A DNA stretch of 64,000 nucleotides from Limimaricola sp027213785 (GCF_050847355.1 NZ_CP193755.1:2480001-2544000), one strand, 5' to 3'. Counted from the first letter of the stretch, positions 8,183 to 17,199 are shown. Program-made: numbers and translations. Notes: generated from the sequence alone by a model not told the origin.

Positions 8183-8196
8183 TTGACGTAGATCAA
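8183..8196. promoter_or_regulatory. FNR box upstream of the exporter operon
   Basis: TTGAC-GTAG-ATCAA matches the FNR/FnrL consensus TTGAY-N4-RTCAA at every defined position. It lies 166 bases before the ATP-binding protein gene. The remaining part of the 429-base gap (7934-8362) contains no recognisable gene. A -10 element at the expected class II distance is weak (CAGCAT, 8219-8224), so the exact start is unclear. Confidence 0.65.
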
Positions 8197-8362
8197 CGCG
8201 GCCTCGGGCCGATGGCCGCAGCATCGGGCGAGACATTGGTTCAACCGCGAAGCCCATGATGACGGCTGATGTCGTGACGGGCGAAACGCCTGCGGGCTGA
8301 ACGGGATCGTCAGGCGTCCTTCGGATAAAGAATTCGGGGCGCGCTCGGAACAGGGGGCCCGG

Positions 8363-9157
8363 ATGCCCATGGATCATCTCGGCGACCGACAGCGCAACCT
8401 CTCGGCGCGATCGAAGACCGGCGCGCCGGCCGATGACGCGGGTACGGACCGCCAGGCCGCGTTCCGCACCGAAGGGCTGAGCAAGACCTACGGCGCCGGA
8501 GGCCCGAACGAGGTCCGCGCGCTCGACGGCGTCGATCTCGAATTGCCGAGCGAGGAACTCGTGGTGCTTCTCGGACCATCGGGCAGCGGCAAATCCACCC
8601 TTCTGAACATCCTCGGCGGTCTGGACCACGCGACGCGCGGGGCCGCGTGGTTCCGGGAGATGGAGCTCACCGCGATGACCGACCGGCAGCTCACCCGCTA
8701 CCGGCGCGACCATGTCGGCTTCGTGTTCCAGTTCTACAACCTCGTGGCCAGCCTCACCGCACGCGAGAACGTCGAGCTGGTCACCGATATCGCCATGGAC
8801 CCCATGCCCGCCGCCGAGGCCCTGTCGCTGGTCGGGCTCGATGCACGGCTGGATCACTTTCCCGCCCAGCTTTCGGGCGGCGAGCAGCAACGCGTCGCCA
8901 TCGCGCGGGCCATCGCCAAGCGCCCCGAGGTGCTGCTCTGCGACGAGCCGACCGGCGCGCTGGACAGCCGCACCGGCGTCGCGGTGCTGTCGGCGCTCGA
9001 AGCGGTCAACGCCCGGTTCGGGACCACCATCCTCGTGATCACCCACAATGCCGACATCGAACGGATGGCGCATCGGGTGATCCGTTTTCAGGATGGCCGG
9101 GTCATCGACGTCGCGCGCAACCGTAACCGCGTCGCGGCCGAGGGCATCCGATGGTGA
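8363..9157 (+). CDS. ABC transporter ATP-binding protein (MacB/LolD type)
   Basis: A 264-residue ATPase with Walker A GPSGSGKST, Q-loop FVFQFYN, signature LSGGEQQR and Walker B VLLCDEPTGALDS. The GALDS continuation and the partner genes place it in the MacB/LolD/DevA branch that drives mechanotransmission rather than classical transport. A polar extension of about 35 residues precedes the ATPase domain; the internal ATG at 8369 is an alternative start. The gene overlaps the permease gene by seven bases, and a membrane-fusion protein follows, so the three form one export complex of the DevBCA/MacAB kind. An FNR box upstream suggests induction at low oxygen. The cargo is unknown. Confidence 0.9.
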   Translation: MPMDHLGDRQRNLSARSKTGAPADDAGTDRQAAFRTEGLSKTYGAGGPNEVRALDGVDLELPSEELVVLLGPSGSGKSTLLNILGGLDHATRGAAWFREMELTAMTDRQLTRYRRDHVGFVFQFYNLVASLTARENVELVTDIAMDPMPAAEALSLVGLDARLDHFPAQLSGGEQQRVAIARAIAKRPEVLLCDEPTGALDSRTGVAVLSALEAVNARFGTTILVITHNADIERMAHRVIRFQDGRVIDVARNRNRVAAEGIRW

Positions 9158-11520
9158 AGCCGCGCGCCATCGACCGCAAGTTGCTGCGCGACCTGCGCCG
9201 GCTGTGGTCGCAGGTCGCGGCGATCGCGCTGGTGCTGGCCTGCGGCGTGGCGATCCTGCTGACGGCCTTCGGCATGATCCGGGCGTTGGACACCACGCTC
9301 AACGACTATTACGGCCGCCAGCGCTTCGCCGAGATGTTCGCCTCGGTGCGCCGCGCACCCGGCAAGCTGGTCGAGGAAATACGCGCGATCGAGGGCGTCC
9401 GCTCGGCCGAGGCGCGAAAGGTCGGACCGGTCACGCTCGACCTGCCGGATCGACCGGCACCGGGATCGGGCCGGCTGATGTCCCTGCCCGCCGGTGCGCC
9501 GCTCCTGAACATGCCCCTGCTGGTCTCGGGGCGGATGCCGGACCCCGACAGCGACCGCGAGGTCGCCGTCAACGCCCGCTTCGCGCAGGCCAACGGCTTT
9601 CGCCCCGGTGACGGCCTTGCGGCGATCGCCAATGGACGGCGGCTCGACCTGACGATCACCGGCATGCTGCGCAGCCCGGAATTCCTCTACAGCCTGCCCC
9701 CCGGCGGGCTGATGCCCGACGATGCGGGCTTCGCGATCATCTGGATGCCTGAGCGGGCCGCGGGCGCGGTGCTCGACCTCGAAGGCGCCATCAACGACGT
9801 CGCCCTGACCCTGCACGCGACCGCCGTCACGGCGGAGGTCGCGGACCGGGTCGATGCGCTGCTTGCGCCTTGGGGCGGCACCGGCGTCCGCCTGCGCGAT
9901 CAGCATCCGAGCCATGCCTTCATCGCCGCCGAACTCCAGCAGCTGCGCAACATGACCGTCGTGCTGCCGCCGATCTTCTTCGTGATCGCGGGCTTCCTGG
10001 TCAACATGCTCTTGGGTCGGATCGTGGCGTTGGAGCGCGCCGAGATTGGCCTGCTCAAGGCGTTGGGCTACCGCAAGTCGGAGATCGCGCTGCACTATCT
10101 GCTTCTCGCGATGCTGGTGGCCTGCATCGGCATCGCGATCGGCTGGCTTGCCGGCAGCTGGCTGGCGGGCGGCATGGCGCGGATCTACGCCCGGTTCTTC
10201 GATTTTCCATGGCTGATCCGACCGGATGGTCTCGACGTCTACGCGATTTCGGGGCTTCTGGCTCTCGTGGTGGCCGGGCTGGGGGCCGCACGGGCCGCGC
10301 TGACCGCGGCGCGGCTGGCCCCGGCGGTGGCCATGGCCCCGCCTGCGCCCCCGAACTTCGGCAAGGGGCCGCTCGACCGGCTGGCGGCCGGGCGGTGGCT
10401 GTCGCAGCCCGCGAAGATGGTGCTGCGCGGGCTGCTGCGCTGGCCGGTCCGTGCCGCGATGACGATGCTGGGGCTCTCGGCCGGGGTCGCGATCCTCGTG
10501 GCCTCCAGCTTCATGATCGACGCGATGGACGTGGTGATGGACAGCGCCTTCTACCGGGCGAACCGCCAGCACGCGACGCTCGTCCTCGGCGCGGAAGCGC
10601 CGGCCAGGGCGGCCTTGCAGGCCCGTGCCCTGCCCGGCGTCCTGCGGGTAGAGCCGCAATTCGATCTCGCGGTGACGCTGCGCAACGGGCATTTGTCCAA
10701 GCGACTTTCGATCACCGCCCAGCCCCCCGGCGGCGACCTGGTCCGGATCCTCGACACCGAGGGCCGGGTCGTCGCGGCTCCGGAGACGGCGCTGATGTTG
10801 TCGCGCCAGCTGGCCGAGCAGCTGCAGGTTGGCCCGGGCGACGTGGTCGAGGTCGAGGTCGCCGGGGACCGGGAGCGCGACTTCAGCGAGCCGGTCGCGG
10901 CGGTGACGCGGCAATATCTCGGCCTCGGGGCCTACATGGACCACGACGCGCTCGCGGCGCGGCTGGGCCGGGCGCCGCAGGTCACCGCCCTGCATCTGGC
11001 GCTGGACCCCGCCGCGTTGCCCGAGTTCCAGGCCGCGCTCAAGACGCTGCCCACGCTGGCGGCCAGCGTCATGCTGACCGAGGTCCGCGACAGCTTTCGC
11101 GAGACGATCCGGCAGAACATCCGCTGGAACACGATCCTGTTCCTGACGATCTCCGGGCTGATCACCGCCGGCGTCGCCTATAACGGCGCCCGCATCCAGC
11201 TCTCCGAGCGGGCGCGCGAGTTGGCCAGCCTGCGAATCCTCGGCTTCACCCGCACCGAGGTGGCGTCGATCCTGCTGGGCGAAACCGCCGTGCTGGCGCT
11301 TCTGGCGCAGCCGCTGGGCTGGGGGATCGGCGCGCTGATCGCGCAGGGCATGGTCTCGGGCTTCGACAGCGATCTCTACCGGATTCCGCTGGTGCTGACC
11401 CCGGCCAATTTCGCGCGCGCGAGCCTGCTGACGCTGACCGCGATCCTGGCCGCCGCGCTGCTGGTCCGGCGGCGTTTCGACCGACTGGATCTTCTGGACG
11501 TCCTCAAGACGAGGGAATGA
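9151..11520 (+). CDS. FtsX-family ABC permease
   Basis: A 789-residue inner-membrane protein with two FtsX-type halves. A first membrane segment lies near residues 15-38 (VAAIALVLACGVAILLTAF), followed by a large periplasmic MacB-like domain. Clusters of membrane helices occur around residues 265-390, a central one at 430-455, and three more in the last 120 residues. Two-module permeases of this length work as the complete membrane partner of one ATPase dimer. It is translationally coupled to the ATPase gene upstream (ATG inside the preceding reading frame) and four bases from the adaptor gene downstream. A long reading frame on the opposite strand here is a codon-composition artefact. Confidence 0.88.
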   Translation: MVKPRAIDRKLLRDLRRLWSQVAAIALVLACGVAILLTAFGMIRALDTTLNDYYGRQRFAEMFASVRRAPGKLVEEIRAIEGVRSAEARKVGPVTLDLPDRPAPGSGRLMSLPAGAPLLNMPLLVSGRMPDPDSDREVAVNARFAQANGFRPGDGLAAIANGRRLDLTITGMLRSPEFLYSLPPGGLMPDDAGFAIIWMPERAAGAVLDLEGAINDVALTLHATAVTAEVADRVDALLAPWGGTGVRLRDQHPSHAFIAAELQQLRNMTVVLPPIFFVIAGFLVNMLLGRIVALERAEIGLLKALGYRKSEIALHYLLLAMLVACIGIAIGWLAGSWLAGGMARIYARFFDFPWLIRPDGLDVYAISGLLALVVAGLGAARAALTAARLAPAVAMAPPAPPNFGKGPLDRLAAGRWLSQPAKMVLRGLLRWPVRAAMTMLGLSAGVAILVASSFMIDAMDVVMDSAFYRANRQHATLVLGAEAPARAALQARALPGVLRVEPQFDLAVTLRNGHLSKRLSITAQPPGGDLVRILDTEGRVVAAPETALMLSRQLAEQLQVGPGDVVEVEVAGDRERDFSEPVAAVTRQYLGLGAYMDHDALAARLGRAPQVTALHLALDPAALPEFQAALKTLPTLAASVMLTEVRDSFRETIRQNIRWNTILFLTISGLITAGVAYNGARIQLSERARELASLRILGFTRTEVASILLGETAVLALLAQPLGWGIGALIAQGMVSGFDSDLYRIPLVLTPANFARASLLTLTAILAAALLVRRRFDRLDLLDVLKTRE

Positions 11521-11524
11521 AACC

Positions 11525-12736
11525 ATGGCCCGCCCTATCCGCCTGATCGCCCTGTTCGCCATCCCGGCGCTGATCGTCGCGAGTCTCCTCTGGATCGCGT
11601 TTCGACCGATCCCCGTCACCGCCGAGTTGGTGGAGGTCGCGCGCGGGCCGATGGAAGTCACGCTCGAGGTGGAGGGAAAGACGCGGATCCGCGAGGTCTG
11701 GGAGGTCTCGGCGCCGATCACGGGCACCGCCCGACGTTCGCCCGTCCGGGTTGGCGACGCGGTAGTAGCCGGTGAGACGCTGGTCGCCGTGGTCGAGCCG
11801 ATCGAACCCAGCCTGCTCGACCGGCGCAGCCGGGTCGAGGCCGAGGCCGCCACGCAGGAGGCCCAGGCGGCCTTTTCCGCCGCCGAAAGCCGGTTGCAGC
11901 AGGCCCTGCAGGAGCTCAGCTACGCCAAGTCGCGCCACGACCAGGCCCGGACGCTGGTCGAGCGCGGCGCCGCCCCGGCGGACCGGCTGGAGGAGGCGAC
12001 GCAGGCGCTCAAGGTCGCGCAGGCCGCCCGCGACACGGCGCTATCGACGCGCATCATGGCACAGGGCGCGCTCGACCGGAGCCGCGCCGCTCTGATCGGT
12101 CCCGGCGACGAGACCGGGGATGGCGGTGGCTGCTGCGTCGAGATCCGAGCCCCGGCCAGCGGCGTCGTCCTCGCCATCGACCAGCTCAGCGCGCGGCCGG
12201 TCGCCGCCGGCGAGCGGCTGCTCGACATCGGCGATCCGAACGATCTGGAGATCGTCGCGGACCTGCTGTCGCGCGATGCCGTCCGCCTTCCCGAGGACGC
12301 TCTGGCCCGTGTCGCGCGCTGGGGTGGCGCAAGCGAGCCGCCTGCCCACCTGCGCCGGATCGAGCCCTCGGCGCGCACAGAGGTCTCGGCGCTCGGGCTC
12401 GAAGAGCAGCGGGTCGAGGCGATCTTCGACTTCACCACGCCCGACTCACCGCCCGTCGGGCTCGGGGACGGCTATGCCCTGCGCCTGCGCATCGTGCTGT
12501 GGCGGTCTCCGGACGAGTTGCAGGTACCGATCGCCGCGTTGTTCCGCCATGGCCAGAACTGGGCAAGCTTCGTGGTCGAGGAGGGTCGCGCCCGCCGCGC
12601 CGTGCTAGAGATCGGCCGGCGCAACGACACGGTCGCGCAGGTGCTGGGCGGACTGGAGATCGGTGACGTGGTCATCGCGCATCCCGGCGAGAAAATCGCC
12701 GAGGGCGTCGCGGTCCGGGCGGCCGAGCGCGAATGA
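11525..12736 (+). CDS. HlyD-family periplasmic adaptor of the exporter
   Basis: A 403-residue membrane-fusion protein. It has one N-terminal membrane anchor (residues 6-25), a lipoyl half-motif around EVSAPITGTARRSPVRVGDAVVAGE, a helical hairpin from about 95 to 185 rich in Ala, Gln and Arg, the second lipoyl half near EIRAPASGVVLAI, and a beta-barrel and proximal domain at the end. A CC pair precedes the second lipoyl half. It would connect the FtsX-type permease to an outer-membrane channel such as TolC; no channel gene is present nearby. The gene starts four bases after the permease stop and ends before a GC-rich hairpin, so it closes the operon. Confidence 0.88.
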   Translation: MARPIRLIALFAIPALIVASLLWIAFRPIPVTAELVEVARGPMEVTLEVEGKTRIREVWEVSAPITGTARRSPVRVGDAVVAGETLVAVVEPIEPSLLDRRSRVEAEAATQEAQAAFSAAESRLQQALQELSYAKSRHDQARTLVERGAAPADRLEEATQALKVAQAARDTALSTRIMAQGALDRSRAALIGPGDETGDGGGCCVEIRAPASGVVLAIDQLSARPVAAGERLLDIGDPNDLEIVADLLSRDAVRLPEDALARVARWGGASEPPAHLRRIEPSARTEVSALGLEEQRVEAIFDFTTPDSPPVGLGDGYALRLRIVLWRSPDELQVPIAALFRHGQNWASFVVEEGRARRAVLEIGRRNDTVAQVLGGLEIGDVVIAHPGEKIAEGVAVRAAERE

Positions 12737-12761
12737 CCCGGAGACCGCCGACCCGACAGGC

Positions 12762-12782
12762 GCCGCCCCATCGCGGGGCGGC
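12762..12782 (+). terminator. GC-rich hairpin after the exporter operon
   Basis: GCCGCCCC and GGGGCGGC form an eight-base-pair stem around ATCGC, 26 bases after the adaptor stop codon. The sequence after it (ATCATATCT) is A+T-rich but not a pure T-run. It separates the exporter operon from the FNR-driven Mla operon, which supports a terminator. Confidence 0.5.
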
Positions 12783-12809
12783 ATCATATCTACCCGTGGC
12801 TCCCGTGCC

Positions 12810-12851
12810 TTGATCCAGATCAGGGCCGGGTTGTCCAGGGGCGGCGATACT
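12810..12851 (+). promoter_or_regulatory. FNR-dependent promoter of the Mla operon
   Basis: TTGAT-CCAG-ATCAG (12810-12823) differs from a perfect FNR box only in its last base. GATACT (12846-12851) is a good -10 element, giving a start near 12858. This places the box centre at about -41.5, the standard class II position for FNR activation. A GGAAAGG ribosome-binding sequence follows at 12867-12873. Box, -10 and ribosome-binding site are therefore mutually consistent. Confidence 0.7.
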
Positions 12852-12880
12852 CGCCCCACCTCTGCTGGAAAGGCCGCTCC

Positions 12881-12976
12881 ATGATCCTCACCGCGATCGA
12901 ATGCCCGGCGGCGCGTCCTGTGCCCCGCGCGGCTGGCTGGTCCGAGGCCCGCGCGTCGCGGCGGCCCGACCGATGA
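12881..12976 (+). CDS. Possible 31-codon leader ORF coupled to the MlaE gene
   Basis: An ATG at 12881 with GGAAAGG seven bases upstream opens a short frame (MILTAIECPAARPVPRAAGW and 11 more residues). Its TGA at 12974-12976 overlaps the ATG of the permease gene as ATGA. The permease start at 12973 has no ribosome-binding sequence of its own, so it may be translated by re-initiation. The peptide resembles nothing I know. The alternative is that the permease begins at the in-frame ATG at 12901 and this frame is chance. Confidence 0.35.
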   Translation: MILTAIECPAARPVPRAAGWSEARASRRPDR

Positions 12977-14085
12977 GCATCAAGATCGGCACGACGGCCG
13001 GACGGCCAGAGATCGAAATCTCGGGTTCCCTCGGCCTGCCCGAACTCGAACAGGCCCGCCGCCGTTTCGCGCAGATCCCCTTCGCCCCTCACGCCACGCT
13101 CGACCTCTCGGCGCTGCAGCGCCTCGATTCCGCGGGCGCGTGGCTGCTACTGACCGAGCAGGCGCGGCTGCGGCAGGAGGGGACGGATCTCACCATCGCA
13201 TCGGTGCCGCCACACGCCTTGCCGCTCGTGGAGGTCGTGCGCGCGAACCTCGAGCGGGCCGAGCCCGCGACCCGGCCGCCGCTCACCGTCGCCACGCTGC
13301 TCGACCGGCTCGGCAGGCAGGTCGCCGGCGCCGGGGCCTTCCTGCGCGACCTGCTGGGATATCTCGGCATCTTCACCGCGCGGCTGCTCGGAGCGCTCCG
13401 GCGGCCGCGCGGGTTTCACCTGACCTCGCTCGTGCATCACTGCGAGGAGGTCGGGCTGCGCGCGGTGCCGATCGTGGCGCTGATGGCGTTCCTGATCGGC
13501 GTCGTGCTCGCCTTTCAGGGCGCGACCCAGCTGCGTCCCTTCGGCGCGGAGATCTTCGTGGTCGAGCTGATCGCCATCTCGATCCTGCGCGAACTCGGCA
13601 TCCTGCTCACCGCGATCATCGTCGCCGGGCGCACCGCCTCGGCCTTCACGGCGGCGATCGGCTCGATGAAGATGCGCGAGGAGATCGACGCCATGCAGAC
13701 CCTGCGCATCGACCCGGCCAGCGCGCTGATCCTGCCGCGCATCCTGGCGCTGGTGATCACCCTGCCGATCCTCGGGCTGGTGGCGGATCTGAGCGGTCTT
13801 CTGGGCGGTGCGCTCATGTCATGGGCCGAGCTCGGCATCTCGCCCGCGATGTTCCGCACCCGGCTGATCGAGGGCGTCGAGCCGATCCATGTGGTCGTCG
13901 GGCTGGTCAAGGCGCCGGTCTTCGCGCTGATCATCGGCATCGTCGGCTGTCGCGCCGGCATGCAGGTCGGCAACAGCGCGGAGTCGCTCGGGCGGATGAC
14001 CTCCAGCGCCGTCGTCACCGCGATCTTCGCGGTGATCGTCACCGACGCGCTGTTCTCGATCCTCTTCGCGCAGGTCGGCCTGTGA
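12973..14085 (+). CDS. MlaE-family lipid transport permease with N-terminal STAS domain
   Basis: A 370-residue protein. Residues 1 to about 90 form a STAS-like domain (IEISGSLGLPELEQA; LDLSALQRLDSAGAWLL), and the rest is an MlaE permease with about five membrane helices (VALMAFLIGVVLAFQGATQL, ELGILLTAIIVAGRTASAF, FALIIGIVGCRAGMQVG). In E. coli the STAS partner MlaB is a separate protein; a fused STAS-MlaE is common in other proteobacteria. With the ATPase, MCE protein and lipoprotein that follow it makes an envelope phospholipid-transfer system. I start it at the ATG at 12973, which overlaps the leader frame; an in-frame ATG at 12901 would add 24 residues of Arg/Pro-rich sequence that look non-conserved. 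Confidence 0.88.
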   Translation: MSIKIGTTAGRPEIEISGSLGLPELEQARRRFAQIPFAPHATLDLSALQRLDSAGAWLLLTEQARLRQEGTDLTIASVPPHALPLVEVVRANLERAEPATRPPLTVATLLDRLGRQVAGAGAFLRDLLGYLGIFTARLLGALRRPRGFHLTSLVHHCEEVGLRAVPIVALMAFLIGVVLAFQGATQLRPFGAEIFVVELIAISILRELGILLTAIIVAGRTASAFTAAIGSMKMREEIDAMQTLRIDPASALILPRILALVITLPILGLVADLSGLLGGALMSWAELGISPAMFRTRLIEGVEPIHVVVGLVKAPVFALIIGIVGCRAGMQVGNSAESLGRMTSSAVVTAIFAVIVTDALFSILFAQVGL

Positions 14086-14876
14086 CCGGGGCCGACGACA
14101 TGGTGATCCGCATTCGCGGGCTGGAGAACCGCTTCGGGCCGCACCGCGTCCATGAGGGGCTCGATCTCGACATGCGGCGCGGCGAGGTGCTGGGCGTGGT
14201 CGGCGGCTCGGGCACGGGCAAGTCTGTGCTGTTGCGCAGCATCGTCGGCCTGCGGCGACCCGATGCCGGGCGGATCGCGGTGTTCGGTGAGGAGATGACC
14301 GGGATCGACGAGCATCGCCGCGCCGCGCTCGCGGCGCGGTGGGGGGTCATGTTCCAGGACGGGGCGCTGTTCTCCTCGCTGACGCTGCGCGAGAATGTCG
14401 AGGTGCCGCTGCGCGGCGTCGAAGGCCTCGGCCCGGACACCCGCCGTGCCTTGGCCGAGCTCAAGATCGCCATGGTCGGGCTGCCGCTCGACGCGGCCGA
14501 GACCTATCCGGCCGAGCTTTCGGGGGGCATGCGCAAGCGCGCGGGCCTCGCGCGCGCGCTCGCGCTCGACCCCGAGATCGTCTTTCTCGACGAACCGACC
14601 GCAGGTCTCGACCCGATCGGCGCCGCGGCCTTCGACCGGCTGATGCGCGATCTCGTGCAGGCGCTGGGGCTCAGCGTGTTCCTCGTGACCCACGATCTCG
14701 ATACGCTCTACGCGCTGTGCGACCGTGTCGCCGTGCTGGCCGAGCGCCGCGTGCTCGCCACGGGCACGCTCGATGACATGCTGGCGGTCGAGCACCCTTG
14801 GGTGCGCGACTATTTCCACGGCCCGCGTGGCCGGGCCGCCCGCAGGTCCGGCCCGGCCGCACCGCAAGGGAGGTGA
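14082..14876 (+). CDS. MlaF-type ABC ATP-binding protein
   Basis: A 264-residue ATPase of the MlaF/Ttg2A group: Walker A GGSGTGKSV, Q-loop VMFQDGALF, signature LSGGMRKRAGLARAL and Walker B IVFLDEPTAGLDP. The SGGMRKR form of the signature is typical of MCE-linked transporters. The chosen GTG start at 14082 overlaps the permease stop as GTGA, implying coupling; ATG at 14100 is the alternative and removes only VTGADD. It energises the MlaE permease encoded immediately upstream and is followed three bases later by the MCE-domain gene. No separate MlaC shuttle gene is present in this operon. Confidence 0.9.
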   Translation: MTGADDMVIRIRGLENRFGPHRVHEGLDLDMRRGEVLGVVGGSGTGKSVLLRSIVGLRRPDAGRIAVFGEEMTGIDEHRRAALAARWGVMFQDGALFSSLTLRENVEVPLRGVEGLGPDTRRALAELKIAMVGLPLDAAETYPAELSGGMRKRAGLARALALDPEIVFLDEPTAGLDPIGAAAFDRLMRDLVQALGLSVFLVTHDLDTLYALCDRVAVLAERRVLATGTLDDMLAVEHPWVRDYFHGPRGRAARRSGPAAPQGR

Positions 14877-14879
14877 CAC

Positions 14880-16565
14880 ATGGAGACCAAGGCCAACTAC
14901 GTGCTCGTCGGCGCCTTCACCCTCGCGGGCCTGCTCGGTATCCTCGCCTTCCTGCTGTGGTTCGCCCGGGTCGAGCTGGACCGGCAGTTCGCCACTTACG
15001 AGATCGAGTTCGACAGCGTCTCCGGGCTCGGCCGCGCCTCGGAGGTGCGCTTCGGCGGGCTGCTGGTCGGTCAGGTCACCGACCTCGCCCTCGCCCCCGA
15101 CCAGACCGGCGCCATAAGAGTCGTGGTGCAGGTTCAGGCCGATACCCCGGTCCGAGGCGACAGCATCGCCCGGATCGAGGCGCTGGGCGTGACCGGCGTC
15201 TCTTATGTCGCGATCGAGGCGGGATCGCCCGACTCGCCGCTGCTTTCCGCCGCCCCCGGCGAGCCGTTGCCGCGCATCGCCGCCGGGCCCTCGACCCTGC
15301 AATCGCTGACTCGCAGCGCGCCCGAACTGCTCGACGAGGCGATCTCGGTCATGCAGCGCCTCGACACACTGCTCGACGAAGCGAACCGCGACCGCGTCGT
15401 GCGGATCCTCGACAACACCGAACGGGCGAGCGCGGCGCTGGCCGATACGCTCGACGAGCTGTCCGGCACGGCTGAGGCGATCACCGGCGTCGCGGCCGAA
15501 GCCGGGCGTTTCAACGACACATGGGACGATCTCGCCGATGGGCTCCTGCGCCTCTCCGACCGGGCCGAGGCCACCATGGCCCGGATCGATACGCTGGCGG
15601 AGACCGCCGGGGAGACGATGCGAAGCGGCTCCGACACCCTTCAGGCGGCGCAGGATCTCTTGGCCGAGACCGACCGCTACATGGCCGAGGAGGCAAGCGC
15701 CGCCAGCACCGCCCTGCAGCAGATGCTCGAGGATTTAGGGGCCGAGATCGGGGCGCTGGGCCCCGAGGCGCGGCGCATGATCGACACGCTCGCATCGGCG
15801 GGGGACGCGGCCGGGGCCCGCCTCGACGAGGCCGCGGAACTGCTGAGGAGCGCCACCGATGCCGCGGCCCGGCTCGGCCCCGCGATCGGAACCACCGAGC
15901 GCGAGATCGCGGCCCTTTCGGGCTCCGCGCGCGACCTGGTGGCGCGGGCCGAGCGGCTGGTCGACGAGGATCTCGCGCCGATGATATCGGAGTTGCGCGG
16001 CACCGGGCGCGCGATGGACGATCTCGTCTCGACGCTGGGTCCCGATTTCGCGAGCGCCACCGAAAGCGCCGCCCGGCTCGCCGGATCGGCCGAAACCCTC
16101 GTCACGGGGGCGGCGGACGGGCTTACGGCCGCGCAGGACGCCATGCGATCGCTGGAGACCGCCATGCAGCGCGGCGAAGCCGCTTTCGCCTCGGCCGAAC
16201 GCACCTTCTCGGAGACGGCGCGACTCGCGGAAGAGGAGATCGCGCCGCTGATCTCGGACGTCCGGGGCGCCGCTTCGGGCCTCGAAGAGGCCATCGGCAC
16301 GGTCTCCGCCGAACTGCCCGGGATCGGCGCGGATCTGCGGCGCGCGAGCCAGGCGGCGGCGACCGCCTTCGAGACCTTGGCCACCACGGTGGCGCGGTCG
16401 GGAACCGCGCTGGACGGCTTCACGGCCGAGGCGCTTCCGGGCTATGCTCGCCTCGCACGGGAGGCGCGTGCCCTGGTCGGGAACCTCGACCGCATGGTCG
16501 GCCGGATGGATCGGGACCCCGCCCGCTTCCTGCTGGACGACCGGGCCCCCGCCTTCCGCAGGTGA
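14880..16565 (+). CDS. MlaD/MCE-domain protein with long helical C-terminus
   Basis: A 561-residue inner-membrane-anchored protein. It has one membrane helix (residues 8-28, LVGAFTLAGLLGILAFLLWF) and one MCE domain at about 38-118 (YEIEFDSVSGLGRASEVRFGG and GVTGVSYVAIEAG). About 440 residues of Ala-, Glu- and Arg-rich amphipathic helix with a heptad-like pattern follow. Single-MCE proteins such as E. coli MlaD are near 180 residues, so this long tail is more like a PqiB- or Mce-type tunnel that could span the periplasm. That would explain why no soluble MlaC carrier is encoded. The start is an ATG at 14880, three bases after the ATPase stop. Confidence 0.85.
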   Translation: METKANYVLVGAFTLAGLLGILAFLLWFARVELDRQFATYEIEFDSVSGLGRASEVRFGGLLVGQVTDLALAPDQTGAIRVVVQVQADTPVRGDSIARIEALGVTGVSYVAIEAGSPDSPLLSAAPGEPLPRIAAGPSTLQSLTRSAPELLDEAISVMQRLDTLLDEANRDRVVRILDNTERASAALADTLDELSGTAEAITGVAAEAGRFNDTWDDLADGLLRLSDRAEATMARIDTLAETAGETMRSGSDTLQAAQDLLAETDRYMAEEASAASTALQQMLEDLGAEIGALGPEARRMIDTLASAGDAAGARLDEAAELLRSATDAAARLGPAIGTTEREIAALSGSARDLVARAERLVDEDLAPMISELRGTGRAMDDLVSTLGPDFASATESAARLAGSAETLVTGAADGLTAAQDAMRSLETAMQRGEAAFASAERTFSETARLAEEEIAPLISDVRGAASGLEEAIGTVSAELPGIGADLRRASQAAATAFETLATTVARSGTALDGFTAEALPGYARLAREARALVGNLDRMVGRMDRDPARFLLDDRAPAFRR

Positions 16566-16575
16566 AGGGAATGGA

Positions 16576-17199
16576 ATGCTTCGGGTTCAGGGTGCGGCCG
16601 GTTTGGGGCTCTTTCTGCTGCTGTCCGGCTGTGGCGCGCTGGATGTTCTGGACCGGGCTTCGGCGCCGCTCGAGGTCTTCGAACTGCGCTCGCCGGAGAT
16701 GGCCGCGCCCGTGGTCGCGCCACGCCCGCTCGACGTGATCGTCGAATTGCCCGTGGCCTCCGGCAGCATCGCCACCGACCGGATCATGATCCGCCCCGAT
16801 CCGCTCCGGGCGCAGTACCTGCCCGATGCGCGCTGGGCCGACCCGGTGCCGCAGATGGTCCAGACGCTGATGGTGCGCAGCCTCGGCGACAGCGCCGCGC
16901 TACGATATGTCGGCCGCAGCCCCCTGGGTGTGGGCGGCGATTACGCGGTGCTGACCGAGATCATCGGTTTCCATGCGGAGGCCTTCACCGCCGAGGACGC
17001 GCAGCTCGAGATCGAGCTGCTGGTCCGGCTGGTGCGCGAAAGCGACGCGGCCGTCGTCTCGACTCGCCGGATCGAGGCGGTGGCCAAAGCGCCTTCGACC
17101 GACAGCCCGGCGCTGGCCGCGGGTTTCGACCGGGCCATGCGCGCGGCCCTCGGGGAGTTCACCGGCTGGGTGCTCGGCGAGGTCGGCGCCGGCAGCTGA
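16576..17199 (+). CDS. ABC-type transport auxiliary lipoprotein (PqiC-like)
   Basis: A 207-residue lipoprotein. The signal ends in a lipobox LLSGC with Cys19 as the lipidated residue. Behind a linker the chain resembles the auxiliary lipoproteins of MCE transporters (PqiC and related), with the characteristic RIMIRPDPLRAQYLPDARWADP type of stretch near residues 65-90. The ATG at 16576 has GGGAATGGA upstream and lies 10 bases after the MCE gene, so it ends the Mla operon. It is expected in the outer membrane, where it would dock the MCE tube. The convergent stress-protein gene begins to read back into this locus two bases further on. Confidence 0.85.
   Translation: MLRVQGAAGLGLFLLLSGCGALDVLDRASAPLEVFELRSPEMAAPVVAPRPLDVIVELPVASGSIATDRIMIRPDPLRAQYLPDARWADPVPQMVQTLMVRSLGDSAALRYVGRSPLGVGGDYAVLTEIIGFHAEAFTAEDAQLEIELLVRLVRESDAAVVSTRRIEAVAKAPSTDSPALAAGFDRAMRAALGEFTGWVLGEVGAGS

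Noticed and set aside
9088..11853. A 921-codon open frame on the minus strand opposite the FtsX permease and adaptor genes
   Set aside because: It is Arg/Gln/His-rich without family features and lies exactly antisense to well-supported genes; such frames are common in GC-rich DNA. The same applies to 13515-15302, 36322-37635, 38743-40671, 40690-42165, 43034-45355, 49007-50884, 57273-59699 and 61501-63507.
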